A stretch of 47,932 bases of DNA from Candidatus Moranbacteria bacterium RIFOXYB1_FULL_43_19 (GTDB lineage: Bacteria; Patescibacteriota; Minisyncoccia; Moranbacterales; UBA11712), in the NCBI GenBank assembly GCA_001784875.1, contig MFSH01000015.1, positions 1 to 47,932 of the forward strand. Reading direction: 5' to 3'. Numbering within the stretch: the first letter of the stretch is position 1; each line of letters opens with the position of its first letter. The notes under the pieces were generated by a model. The model saw only the letters and a program-made list of their open reading frames with translations. It made no database searches and was not told where the DNA came from. This document shows positions 35,929 to 42,991 of this stretch, in pieces. Made by a program: the position numbers and the translations under genes.

Positions 35929-36309
35929 TTATTTCTCTTCTTTGAGCAGCATATTTTCTGTCGCGATCATCAGTCCCAGCGAAAATGCCACTGTCACGGC
36001 TATTTCCCAGACATTCATCTTGTAAAGGCTCAAGATGAGCATTGCGGCCACAACGAATAGCATGGCGTTGAGAAGATTTCTTGATATGGCCCGGAAGCGG
36101 ATATTTTCCCCGGGAGCCGGATTCTTTCTTCCCAGCCAGACTTTAAGCCAGGTCAAAGCCAGAATAAGCACCAAAAAATATTTCGGGCTGAAGAGTGAGC
36201 TGACGATGCCCGGCAGGATAATTTCCGGAATAAGCAGGAAAAAATAGGTAATAAGCAAAGAAACAAGAAGATCTTTGGTGATTTTTTGAAAAAAAATGTT
36301 CCAGGTCAT
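35929..36309 (-). CDS. Small membrane protein (126 aa)
   Basis: Three to four helices: about 15-35 (SLLITYFFLLIPEIILPGIV), 41-58 (YFLVLILALTWLKVWLG), 80-95 and 100-118. Overlaps the end of the upstream gene by 4 bases (ATGA), so translation is coupled. No family recognised. Confidence 0.7.
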   Translation of the reverse strand: MTWNIFFQKITKDLLVSLLITYFFLLIPEIILPGIVSSLFSPKYFLVLILALTWLKVWLGRKNPAPGENIRFRAISRNLLNAMLFVVAAMLILSLYKMNVWEIAVTVAFSLGLMIATENMLLKEEK

Positions 36310-37301
36310 TGCTTTAGGAAATAACGGTTTACGACTGAAGCAAAAATTTTCCGGAATGAATCTTTGACGGTCGCGAATGATTTCTCCGAAATCAGCAGAA
36401 TACCGGCTTTCTCAAAATTGACGCCGGCGACCGGACAGGAAGCCGGATACTTCAGGGTGAAATTATAATAGCCTCCCAAGCCCGAGGTCAGTTTCTGGCG
36501 GTCGAAAAGGCAAGCTACTTTTCCATTTTCTATCCCTTGGATTCCCGGAGAGCAGGCAAGCTGATTTTTCGGGTCAATATCATCAACAGGAATTGTAAAA
36601 TATTTTGGCCAGAGATCGCTCAAATCATCAGCATTTTCTATCTCGTGCTTTTCTCCATCTGCTACGAGATATAATTTATGGGAGGGATAGGCTTTAAATA
36701 TTGTTCCGTCGGGATGGGGGTAGGTCCAGATAAATATCCGCTTGTCCGCATTGGAAAATTGGTCAAGGGATGATTTTTCCACATCGATGAGGTTGTCAAA
36801 GCTGTAGCCGAAAGCCCGGAAAATTTCCGGTCCAGGAAAAAGAATTTTTCTCCCGTCGCTAAGAAGAAAGACCTCATCCGTCGGCTTGAGGTGAAGAAGG
36901 CTTCCGTTGGGATATTGAGATTTGTTTTCCCGAAAGAGATATTCTCTGAGGCTGTCCTTGTCATTTATCGGTTTTCCTTCCGTATAGAGGAACGCCCGAT
37001 AAGTTTTTTCGAGAGTTATCTCGGGCGGATTTTCCAGGCAATTGTTTTTGGCTTCATCAAGATCAATCTTCAAAGAGACATTCTGATGATTGAGGGTCGG
37101 AAATATCCCGAAAGAGATTTCATTAGAAGGTTCTTTTTTTTCAATTTCGAATTTGGAGATTTCTGGCTGGCTTCTGTAGTATTTGAAATTTTCAATGGGA
37201 AAAAGGATAAGATACATTCCGAGCAAAATTACAAATATCGGAATGGCGAAAACGATAATCCGAAGTATTTTATAAATTTTTTCAAGAGAATCTGGCTTCA
37301 T
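36306..37301 (-). CDS. Membrane-anchored protein with two DGTxxK...VYLV-type repeats (331 aa)
   Basis: N-terminal helix (ILRIIVFAIPIFVILLGMYLILFP), exported remainder. Two copies of a short beta motif are visible: NGSLLHLKPTDEVFLLSDGRKILFP (about 131-155) and DGTIFKAYPSHKLYLVADGEKHEI (about 199-222), each followed by a helix that starts FRAFGYSF or DLWPKYFT; the same type of repeat occurs in the amidase at 32539. Four cysteines near the C-terminus. ATG 37301 coincides with the predicted transcription start (leaderless). The first gene of a two-gene operon divergent from the FtsA-like gene. Confidence 0.75.
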   Translation of the reverse strand: MKPDSLEKIYKILRIIVFAIPIFVILLGMYLILFPIENFKYYRSQPEISKFEIEKKEPSNEISFGIFPTLNHQNVSLKIDLDEAKNNCLENPPEITLEKTYRAFLYTEGKPINDKDSLREYLFRENKSQYPNGSLLHLKPTDEVFLLSDGRKILFPGPEIFRAFGYSFDNLIDVEKSSLDQFSNADKRIFIWTYPHPDGTIFKAYPSHKLYLVADGEKHEIENADDLSDLWPKYFTIPVDDIDPKNQLACSPGIQGIENGKVACLFDRQKLTSGLGGYYNFTLKYPASCPVAGVNFEKAGILLISEKSFATVKDSFRKIFASVVNRYFLKQ

Positions 37302-37307
37302 AAGCTA

Positions 37308-37337
37308 ATCTTAGTTGATGGGGGAGCCGGCTGTCAA
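37308..37337 (-). promoter_or_regulatory. Leaderless promoter of the 331-aa gene
   Basis: On the minus strand TTGACA (37337-37332), 18-bp spacer, TAAGAT (37313-37308); the ATG begins 7 bases after the -10. Confidence 0.5.
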
Positions 37338-37343
37338 AAATTT

Positions 37344-37372
37344 TTGCAACTCTCCGGATATTTTAGTATAAT
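37344..37372 (+). promoter_or_regulatory. Promoter of the FtsA/PilM-like gene
   Basis: TTGCAA (37344-37349), 17-bp spacer, TATAAT (37367-37372). It is back to back with the minus-strand promoter. Confidence 0.65.
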
Positions 37373-37384
37373 AAAGTCGAAAGC

Positions 37385-37462
37385 TAAATCCCTCACCACA
37401 GCTTGTTTATGCAATGTTTTTGCGTGGAAAGTTAAATAACAAAAGCTATCTGTGGCGGAGGA
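37385..37462 (+). promoter_or_regulatory. Leader element with ATCCCTCACC, copy 3
   Basis: AAATCCCTCACCACAGCTT (37387-37405) faces AAAGCTATCTGTGGCGGAGG (37441-37460), complementary with small bulges. It begins about 10 bases into the predicted mRNA and its right arm contains the GGAGG in front of the FtsA-like gene. Confidence 0.5.
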
Positions 37463-37483
37463 AAACCCAGAAAAATTTTTTAT

Positions 37484-38746
37484 ATGGGAATATTTTCCAA
37501 AATATGGAGGCGCCGGGGAGCGGGACACGCGCTGGCTTTGGATATTGGGACGGAGGTCGTAAAAGCCCTTATTTTTCAAATTGACGAAGAATCAGAAAAA
37601 GGGATTGTTACCGGTGTTGGCCGCGCCCGCCAGCGGCTGGGAGACATGCAGTCGGGAGCGGTGAGCGATATTTCCGGAGTGATCCGCTCCTGCGAGGAGG
37701 CGATTGGCCGGGCGGAAGAAATGGCCAATGTCAGGCGGGTGGAACAAACTATCGTTGGAATTGCCGGAGAGCTTGTCAAGGGATCAACGACAACTGTCCA
37801 CTATGAAAGGCTGAAGCCGGAGCTCCGGATTGACCTTCCAGAACTCAAAAACATTGTCCAGAAAGTCCAGTGGAAGGCTTTTGACAAGATCCGACAGCAG
37901 CTGGCTTGGGAAACAGGACACAGCGAAATTGACGTGAAACTCATCAACGCGGCCATTGTCGACGTCCGGATAGACGGCTACCGGGTGACCAATCCTCTTG
38001 GTTTCCAGGGCCGGGACGTTTCGATCGGGATCTTCAATGCCTACGCGCCGATGGTGCATCTCGGGGCGCTCCAAAAAATCGCTGAAGAACTCGACCTTGA
38101 TCTTTTGAGTATTGCAGCCGAGCCGTATGCAGTTGCCCGTTCAATGGGCCTTGAAAACACAGTTGATTTCAGCGCTATCTTTGTTGATGTTGGCGGGGGG
38201 ACAACAGACATTGCTGTTGTCCGCAACGGCGGGCTCGAAGGAACGAAAATGTATGCCTTGGGAGGGCGGGCTTTCACCAAAAGACTGGCCCAGGAACTCA
38301 ATATAAATTTTGCCGAAGCAGAAAATCTGAAAATAAGGTACGGCCGGGGAGAGCTGGGACAAGACGTGACGAAAAGAATTGAGAAGCTTCTTGACGAAGA
38401 TTGCCAGGTTTGGCTGGATGGAGTTGAGCTTTCGCTCCAGGAGTTCTCTGAATCCGATCTTCTTCCGACAAAAATTCTTCTTTGCGGCGGTGGATCGGCT
38501 CTTCCGGGAATAAAAAAGAATCTTTCCGGATCAGGTTGGATCAGAAATTTGCCTTTTTCAAAAAAACCTTCTGTGAATTTCCTTCAGCCGAAGGATGTGG
38601 CGAATATAGTCGACAGGACCGGACTTCTTCGCGATCCGCAGGATGTTACGCCGATGGGATTGGCCAATCTGGCTCTTGATCTTGTCGGCGAGGAAAAAGT
38701 TCTCTCAAGTATGTTGCGCCGTGCCGTAAAAATGATGCAGAACTAA
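37484..38746 (+). CDS. FtsA/PilM-like actin-fold ATPase
   Basis: 420 aa. Phosphate-1 motif ALDIGTEVVKALIFQ (about 18-32), a 1C/SHS2-like domain (about 85-180), phosphate-2 motif IFVDVGGGTTDIAVVR (about 225-240) and adenosine motif LLCGGGSALPGIKKNL (about 328-343). The C-terminal LSSMLRRAVKMM could be a membrane-binding amphipathic helix as in FtsA. It may be a divisome or type IV pilus platform ATPase; pil genes are absent here and the next gene encodes a membrane protein conserved with it in CPR, so a distinct envelope role is possible. Confidence 0.85.
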   Translation: MGIFSKIWRRRGAGHALALDIGTEVVKALIFQIDEESEKGIVTGVGRARQRLGDMQSGAVSDISGVIRSCEEAIGRAEEMANVRRVEQTIVGIAGELVKGSTTTVHYERLKPELRIDLPELKNIVQKVQWKAFDKIRQQLAWETGHSEIDVKLINAAIVDVRIDGYRVTNPLGFQGRDVSIGIFNAYAPMVHLGALQKIAEELDLDLLSIAAEPYAVARSMGLENTVDFSAIFVDVGGGTTDIAVVRNGGLEGTKMYALGGRAFTKRLAQELNINFAEAENLKIRYGRGELGQDVTKRIEKLLDEDCQVWLDGVELSLQEFSESDLLPTKILLCGGGSALPGIKKNLSGSGWIRNLPFSKKPSVNFLQPKDVANIVDRTGLLRDPQDVTPMGLANLALDLVGEEKVLSSMLRRAVKMMQN

Positions 38747-38754
38747 AATCACAT

Positions 38755-38816
38755 AACACATAACACATAATATGGAACAATATTTTGTATGTTCCATGCT
38801 ACGTGCTCCATGATTT
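38755..38816. repeat. AT-rich spacer with ACATAA words and a hairpin
   Basis: CACATAACACATAACACATAA is a short direct repeat; ATGGAAC...GTTCCAT forms a hairpin. It occupies the whole gap before the next gene. Confidence 0.5.
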
Positions 38817-40730
38817 TTGTCTCACAAAACCATCTACATTGACATAGACGAAGAAATCACCTCGATTGTTGACCGGGTGCGCAAAGCCTTGGCTGACGAG
38901 GTTATTGTTGTTGTGCCGAAAAGAGCCATTCTCATTCAAAGCCTTGTCAATTTAAAGCTGCTCAAAAAAGAAGCCAGTCGTCGCAACAAGCGGCTTATGA
39001 TAGTGACGCAGGACCGAATCGGAAAAAAACTCATTGAAAAAGCCGGTATTCTGGTGCAGGGAAAAATAGACGATACTTTGGCTGAAGATGAAATTTTTGA
39101 TGAAAATCCCCGAAAAGTCGAGCCGGAAATTCCCAGAGAACTTTCTGAAGGCGAAGAAGATGTTTTCGGATCCAGCGACTATTTTGACGAACCGCTTCCC
39201 GCCCCCGTTTCGAAAAAGGGGAATAATATTGGAAAAATCAGTTTTGAAAAAAAACAAGCCGAAAGCGCTTCCAAATCGGAACCGCGGGAAATCAAAAAAA
39301 CGGGAAAGATCGCGAAAATCAAAGGGCTGAAAGAAGAAAAAGAAAAACAGGTGAGAATATCGGATATCGTGGCAGGGCCGATGGGCAAAAAAGAAACGAG
39401 GCCAAAACTTGAAAAACCGCTTGCAGAGAAAAAAGGGAAAAAGTCTTCAGGCGGCGGTTATTTTCAGGCAAGGGAGATGGAAAGACAGAAAGGGCTTGAA
39501 GCCGAAAAATTTTTTCAAGCCTCAAATTTCACGCCCCCTTCTTTTTCCCGCAGAGAGGAAAAAATGCTCAAAACGACAAGGGTGAAAGGACGTTCCGGAA
39601 AATATTTCGTTGTTTTTCTTGTCGCTTTTTTTGTCTTTGGGATTGCGGCTGGCGCTTATTTTTTTCTTCCCCGTGCGACAATTGTTCTTCATCTGCGAAC
39701 GGAGGAAAAAAGCGTTTCCCTGGCTATTGAAGCCAGCACTCAAACGAGCGGAATAGACGAAGAAAAGAAAAATATCCCAGCCGCTCTTGAACAAATCACA
39801 AAAGAAAAAAGTGGCGAGTTCGAATCGACAGGAAGCCAGTCTGACGCCGGAAAAGCTGCCGGGAAAGTTGTGATATACAACGAATTTAGTTCCGACAGCC
39901 AGCCGCTGGTGGCTACCACCAGACTTGAAACGGACGACGGCAAGATTTTTCGGATCACAAAAGGCGTTGTGGTTCCCGGTTTCACCGATGTCGGAGGAGA
40001 GATGAAGCCTGGCGCGATCGAAGTGGATGTGGTGGCTGACAAGCCGGGCGAGGAGTATAATATTGGCCCGACCTCTTTCAAGGTTCCTGGTTTCAAGGGT
40101 GGGTCAAAATACGAAAAGTTTCATGCTGAATCCGCCAAGGCCATGGAAGGCGGATCGAAAGGGGAGGGGCTGGCCGTCACTTCCGAAGACATAGCCGGAG
40201 CAAAAGAAAAACTGGTTGCCGAAGCCAAGAAGGAAGCCCTTGCAGATCTCAAGGCAAGACTTGGAGACGGCCGGTTTTTCTTTGAGGATACTGCCTTGTT
40301 TGATGTAGTCAACGCATCGTCATCTGAAAGCATTGGTTCCCAAGCGCAGAAATTTACCTACACAGTAAGCGTCAAGGGACGAGTTCTTTCTTTCCAGCAG
40401 GAGGATGTCAAAGAGCTGGTGAGAAGAGATGAAAAAGCAAAAGGTGCCGGATTGGCCCAGATTGATTTTGGAAAAGGCATAAACTACATTCTTTCCGAAT
40501 CGGACGTAGAAAAGGGATTTTTGAAATTTGAAGCCAAAGCGGATTTTGATTCCGCTGTTCCTGTTGATCTCTCGAATTTCAAAAAAGATGCGCTTGGCAA
40601 AAACAATGGAGAGCTCGAGAGCCTCATCAAGAAATTTCCCGCGGTGAAAAGCGCTGACGTGAATTTTTGGCCCTTTTTTGTGAATCGCGTGCCCATGAGC
40701 GAAAATAGGGTGAAAATCGAGGTGCAGTAA
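38817..40730 (+). CDS. Membrane protein with a baseplate-J-like extracytoplasmic domain (637 aa)
   Basis: The N-terminal 80 residues are an alpha/beta domain (TIYIDIDEEITSIVDRVRKALADEVIVVVPKRAILIQSLVNLKLLKKEASRRNKRLMIVTQD). A long charged Lys/Glu linker follows (about 85-255), one membrane helix (YFVVFLVAFFVFGIAAGAYFFLP, about 262-284), then an outside domain where VATTRLETDDGKIFRITKGVVVPGFT and GAIEVDVVADKPGEEYNIGPTSFKVPGF match the baseplate J/gp47 pattern. No phage genes surround it; the cell has probably adapted this fold for an envelope machine together with the FtsA-like ATPase. Start TTG 38817 is the only plausible one and has no ribosome-binding site. Confidence 0.78.
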   Translation: MSHKTIYIDIDEEITSIVDRVRKALADEVIVVVPKRAILIQSLVNLKLLKKEASRRNKRLMIVTQDRIGKKLIEKAGILVQGKIDDTLAEDEIFDENPRKVEPEIPRELSEGEEDVFGSSDYFDEPLPAPVSKKGNNIGKISFEKKQAESASKSEPREIKKTGKIAKIKGLKEEKEKQVRISDIVAGPMGKKETRPKLEKPLAEKKGKKSSGGGYFQAREMERQKGLEAEKFFQASNFTPPSFSRREEKMLKTTRVKGRSGKYFVVFLVAFFVFGIAAGAYFFLPRATIVLHLRTEEKSVSLAIEASTQTSGIDEEKKNIPAALEQITKEKSGEFESTGSQSDAGKAAGKVVIYNEFSSDSQPLVATTRLETDDGKIFRITKGVVVPGFTDVGGEMKPGAIEVDVVADKPGEEYNIGPTSFKVPGFKGGSKYEKFHAESAKAMEGGSKGEGLAVTSEDIAGAKEKLVAEAKKEALADLKARLGDGRFFFEDTALFDVVNASSSESIGSQAQKFTYTVSVKGRVLSFQQEDVKELVRRDEKAKGAGLAQIDFGKGINYILSESDVEKGFLKFEAKADFDSAVPVDLSNFKKDALGKNNGELESLIKKFPAVKSADVNFWPFFVNRVPMSENRVKIEVQ

Positions 40731-40754
40731 ATTATCATAGAAAAAAACCAAGAA

Positions 40755-40779
40755 AAATGCCTTATTCGAGGCGTTTTTT
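40755..40779 (+). terminator. Intrinsic terminator
   Basis: AATGCCT-TATTCG-AGGCGTT followed by T5; similar in sequence to the terminator after rpsI. Confidence 0.8.
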
Positions 40780-40877
40780 TCGGTTGCTGAAAATTTAGAT
40801 TGGCAATTGTGAATTTTTTAGATAATATTTAGAGTTAAAAATCAAACCAAATATAAAGGAAATTTAGGAGGTGTTCA

Positions 40878-41288
40878 ATGAACATAAGTACCTTGATAAC
40901 AGCATTTTTTATTGCTTCCGTATTTGCTGGATGGCCGATCATTGGCAAATTTTCCGGTCTAAGCGGAGAATATGTTGGAACTCTGGCATGTCTGGGCACT
41001 ACGGTAGCAATGGCAGCGTTATCAGCTAAGCAACTCTTGAGCACCGACAGTCTGACGCCAAAAGCGATCACCATCATGCTAGTAGCCGGGGCAGCAAATG
41101 GTATTGGCGTTTACTTCTACGCTCGTAAAGCGGCGGACAAGTTGATTCCCACAGCTGACTTTGTCGCCACCGTTTGCATTTTTATGGTGATGATAGCGCC
41201 GGTTCAGCATTGGATTTTAAACGGTGTTATTCCTACCGGCGACAAGCCATCGGTTACGGACTGGCCGCACTCGCAGTTTACTTTCTGA
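40878..41288 (+). CDS. Small four-helix membrane protein (136 aa)
   Basis: Starts MNISTLITAFFIASVFAGWPIIGKFSG with an AGGAGGTG site 7 bases upstream. Four hydrophobic segments (about 4-20, 33-50, 64-80, 97-115) and YFYARKAADKLIP between the third and fourth. The size and the W-P-I-x-G-K-F start recall half-size members of the drug/metabolite transporter superfamily, but the match is weak. Monocistronic. Confidence 0.65.
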   Translation: MNISTLITAFFIASVFAGWPIIGKFSGLSGEYVGTLACLGTTVAMAALSAKQLLSTDSLTPKAITIMLVAGAANGIGVYFYARKAADKLIPTADFVATVCIFMVMIAPVQHWILNGVIPTGDKPSVTDWPHSQFTF

Positions 41289-41308
41289 AGTAATTAAAAA
41301 AATCAAAG

Positions 41309-41336
41309 GGAGGTGGTTATCTTGAATGTGAATTAG
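41309..41336 (+). other. Ribosome-binding site with a four-codon mini-frame
   Basis: AAAGGGAGGTGG is followed by TTG AAT GTG AAT TAG (41322-41336). It may be a leader peptide for the gene at 41432, or a decayed gene start. Confidence 0.3.
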
Positions 41337-41359
41337 TGTTTTTTGTTTTCACCGAACAG

Positions 41360-41412
41360 GCCGCACTGATTCAAGCATGTTGTTCTTCTATGGATGTGCG
41401 GCATAACCGCAC
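41360..41412 (+). promoter_or_regulatory. Competing hairpins before the 138-aa gene
   Basis: GTGCGG (41396-41401) can pair with CCGCAC at 41361-41366 or with CCGCAC at 41407-41412. The two stems are mutually exclusive, the layout of an attenuator or riboswitch-type leader, 19 bases before the start codon. Confidence 0.4.
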
Positions 41413-41431
41413 AACCATTCAGGAGGACGAT

Positions 41432-41848
41432 ATGCCCAAAAGAATCGTTGGTTTTGATCAGAAAGAGCGGAACGCAATCTGTCGCTCGGTATATCATTCA
41501 TATTCCCACCGCTCCCGCGAGTTTTGGAAAATCAGGCTGGAAATGCTTGAAAGGCGGGACGCTGACCTCGAAGAGTGCGCAAACCGGCGGCAGGATATCC
41601 GGGATCAGATCCAAGACATCCAGGATATCCTTGAGGGTGAATGCGGGTTTAGTATCCTTGCGTTTTATCACGCTGGGGATCTGTATAAAACTCGCAGAAT
41701 AACCCTTGATGAATACGAAGCCATCTGCAATCTGGCGGAGATTCACAAGCGCCAAGAAGAACAGGAGGAGAGATGGGAAGAATTTCTCGACTCTTATGCT
41801 CATTGGCACATTGAGAATCCGCCAAGAAAACGCAAATGGCGGAGATAG
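41432..41848 (+). CDS. Hypothetical charged helical protein (138 aa)
   Basis: ATG 41432 has AGGAGG at 5 bases; the longer frame upstream is ignored. The protein MPKRIVGFDQKERNAICRSVYHSYSHRSREFWK... is very polar with a long coiled-coil-like middle (LEMLERRDADLEECANRRQDIRDQIQDIQDILEG) and a C-terminal helix rich in Glu/Arg (LAEIHKRQEEQEERWEEFL), ending in a basic RKRKWRR. A strong terminator follows. No family recognised. Confidence 0.65.
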   Translation: MPKRIVGFDQKERNAICRSVYHSYSHRSREFWKIRLEMLERRDADLEECANRRQDIRDQIQDIQDILEGECGFSILAFYHAGDLYKTRRITLDEYEAICNLAEIHKRQEEQEERWEEFLDSYAHWHIENPPRKRKWRR

Positions 41849-41855
41849 ATTTCAG

Positions 41856-41887
41856 CCCCTGACACTTCGGTGTCGGGGGTATTTTTT
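41856..41887 (+). terminator. Intrinsic terminator
   Basis: CCCCTGACAC-TTCG-GTGTCGGGGG followed by TATTTTTT; a UUCG tetraloop caps the stem. Confidence 0.9.
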
Positions 41888-41895
41888 ACAGGCTG

Positions 41896-41924
41896 TTGAC
41901 AAAAAAACAGGGATAAACTAGAAT
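41896..41924 (+). promoter_or_regulatory. Promoter at the head of the ribosomal cluster
   Basis: TTGACA (41896-41901), 17-bp spacer, TAGAAT (41919-41924). Confidence 0.7.
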
Positions 41925-41930
41925 AAATTA

Positions 41931-42023
41931 AGTCAAAAAAACATTTCAGCGCTTCAAGCACTTGGATTGAATTGCCCCTTATATAAAGGCTGAAAAGCTT
42001 GGGGCATTGCCCTTGTTTTTTTA
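41931..42023 (+). ncRNA. Candidate small RNA or attenuated leader upstream of infA
   Basis: From the promoter, about 93 bases run to GGGC-ATT-GCCC and a T7 tract (a terminator). Within it TTGCCCC (41971-41978) can pair with GGGGCA (42001-42006), which excludes the terminator stem, and CAGC pairs with GCTG. It holds no open frame. It could be a stand-alone RNA or a leader that controls read-through into the translation genes. Confidence 0.45.
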
Positions 42024-42028
42024 TCTTT

Positions 42029-42130
42029 ACGAATTACGAATCACTTACGAATAAACGAATGAATAATATTTCCAAGCAATAGCATGAAGCAAAATTGATT
42101 CGTATATTCGTATGAAATTAGCAATTCGTA
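42029..42130. repeat. AT-rich inverted repeat before infA
   Basis: ACGAATTACGAATCACTTAC on the left and GATTCGTATATTCGT...AATTCGT on the right; the same design as the macAB spacers but with other words. Confidence 0.55.
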
Positions 42131-42134
42131 GAGT

Positions 42135-42353
42135 ATGGCAAAAGACAAAGAAATTATAAAAATCAACGGCGTTGTGAAAGAAACTCTTCCCAGCACGACT
42201 TTCAAAGTCGAGCTTGAGAACGGCCATGAAATTCTGGCTCATATTTCAGGAAGGATGAGAGTGAACTATATCCGGCTTTTGCCGGGAGACAAAGTTTTGG
42301 TCGAAATGAGCCCGTATGATTTGACGAAAGGGAGAATAGTGCAAAGAATGTAA
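42135..42353 (+). CDS. infA: Translation initiation factor IF-1
   Basis: 72 aa, exactly the usual length. [72 protein letters not shown]: an S1/OB fold with ISGRMR and [20 protein letters not shown]. It binds the ribosomal A site during initiation. Confidence 0.98.
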   Translation: MAKDKEIIKINGVVKETLPSTTFKVELENGHEILAHISGRMRVNYIRLLPGDKVLVEMSPYDLTKGRIVQRM

Positions 42354-42359
42354 ATGCTA

Positions 42360-42436
42360 ATAGTCGCGAATTGCAAAACGAATGCATGCGAATAAAATTC
42401 GGGTTCATTCGTTTTAACATTAGCGTTCATTCGTAT
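42360..42436. repeat. Hairpin between infA and rpmJ
   Basis: GCTAAT...AAAACGAATG / CATTCGTTTT...ATTAGC: two nested perfect inverted repeats across most of the 87-base gap. Confidence 0.65.
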
Positions 42437-42440
42437 TCCA

Positions 42441-42554
42441 ATGAAAGTTCGAGCATCAGTCAAAAAAATTTGCCAAAAATGCAAGATCGTCCGGCGGAAA
42501 GGAAAAGTTTTCGTTATTTGTTCTAATCCGAAACATAAGCAGAGGCAAGGATAA
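42441..42554 (+). CDS. rpmJ: 50S ribosomal protein L36
   Basis: 37 aa, [37 protein letters not shown]. The zinc ligands C11, C14, C27 and H32 are all present. The stop overlaps the rpsM start (TAATG). Confidence 0.97.
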   Translation: MKVRASVKKICQKCKIVRRKGKVFVICSNPKHKQRQG

Positions 42555-42943
42555 TGGCGCGAATTGCCGGGGTGAATATACCCGATGACAAAAGAATAGA
42601 AATCGCCCTTACTTATATACATGGAATCGGGCGGCCCAGAAGCAAGCAAATACTTGCCGCTTTGAGCATGAATCCCGACACGCGGACAAAAACGCTTAGC
42701 GAAAATGACATAAACAAACTAAAAGATTATATCGAAAAAAGCTTTACAATCGAGGGAGAACTCAAGCATCAAAAGCAGATGAACATCAGAAGGCTCAAGG
42801 ATATTGCCTGCTACCGGGGAATTCGGCATGCCAAAGGGCTGCCGGTCCGGGGACAGAAAACCAAGACGAATACCCGGACTGTCCGGGGAAATGTCCGGAA
42901 AACAATGGGCAGCGGTCGAAAGCCGGCGGCAGAAAAAACATAA
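42554..42943 (+). CDS. rpsM: 30S ribosomal protein S13
   Basis: 129 aa. ARIAGVNIPDDKRIEIALTYIHGIGRPRSKQIL, RRLKDIACYRGIRHAKGLPVRGQKTKTNTRTVRG and a basic tail are typical of uS13. Overlaps rpmJ by one base. Confidence 0.98.
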   Translation: MARIAGVNIPDDKRIEIALTYIHGIGRPRSKQILAALSMNPDTRTKTLSENDINKLKDYIEKSFTIEGELKHQKQMNIRRLKDIACYRGIRHAKGLPVRGQKTKTNTRTVRGNVRKTMGSGRKPAAEKT

Positions 42944-42944
42944 T

Positions 42945-42990
42945 TTCGTATCTAGTATCTAGTATTTGGTATATAGTATCTTGCATTTTT
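42945..42990. repeat. AT-rich spacer with GTAT words, rpsM-rpsK
   Basis: TATCTAGTATCTAGTATTTGGTATATAGTATCT shares GTATTTGGTATATAGTAT with the spacer after rpmG (8123-8140). Confidence 0.55.
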
Positions 42991-42991
42991 T

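Noticed and set aside
38817-40730. Prophage remnant, because of the baseplate-J-like domain
   Set aside because: No capsid, portal, terminase or other tail genes are present, and the domain is fused to a membrane helix and paired with an FtsA-like gene.
41336-41848. 170-aa version of the charged helical protein
   Set aside because: The extra N-terminal 32 residues lie over the hairpins and upstream of a perfect ribosome-binding site for ATG 41432.
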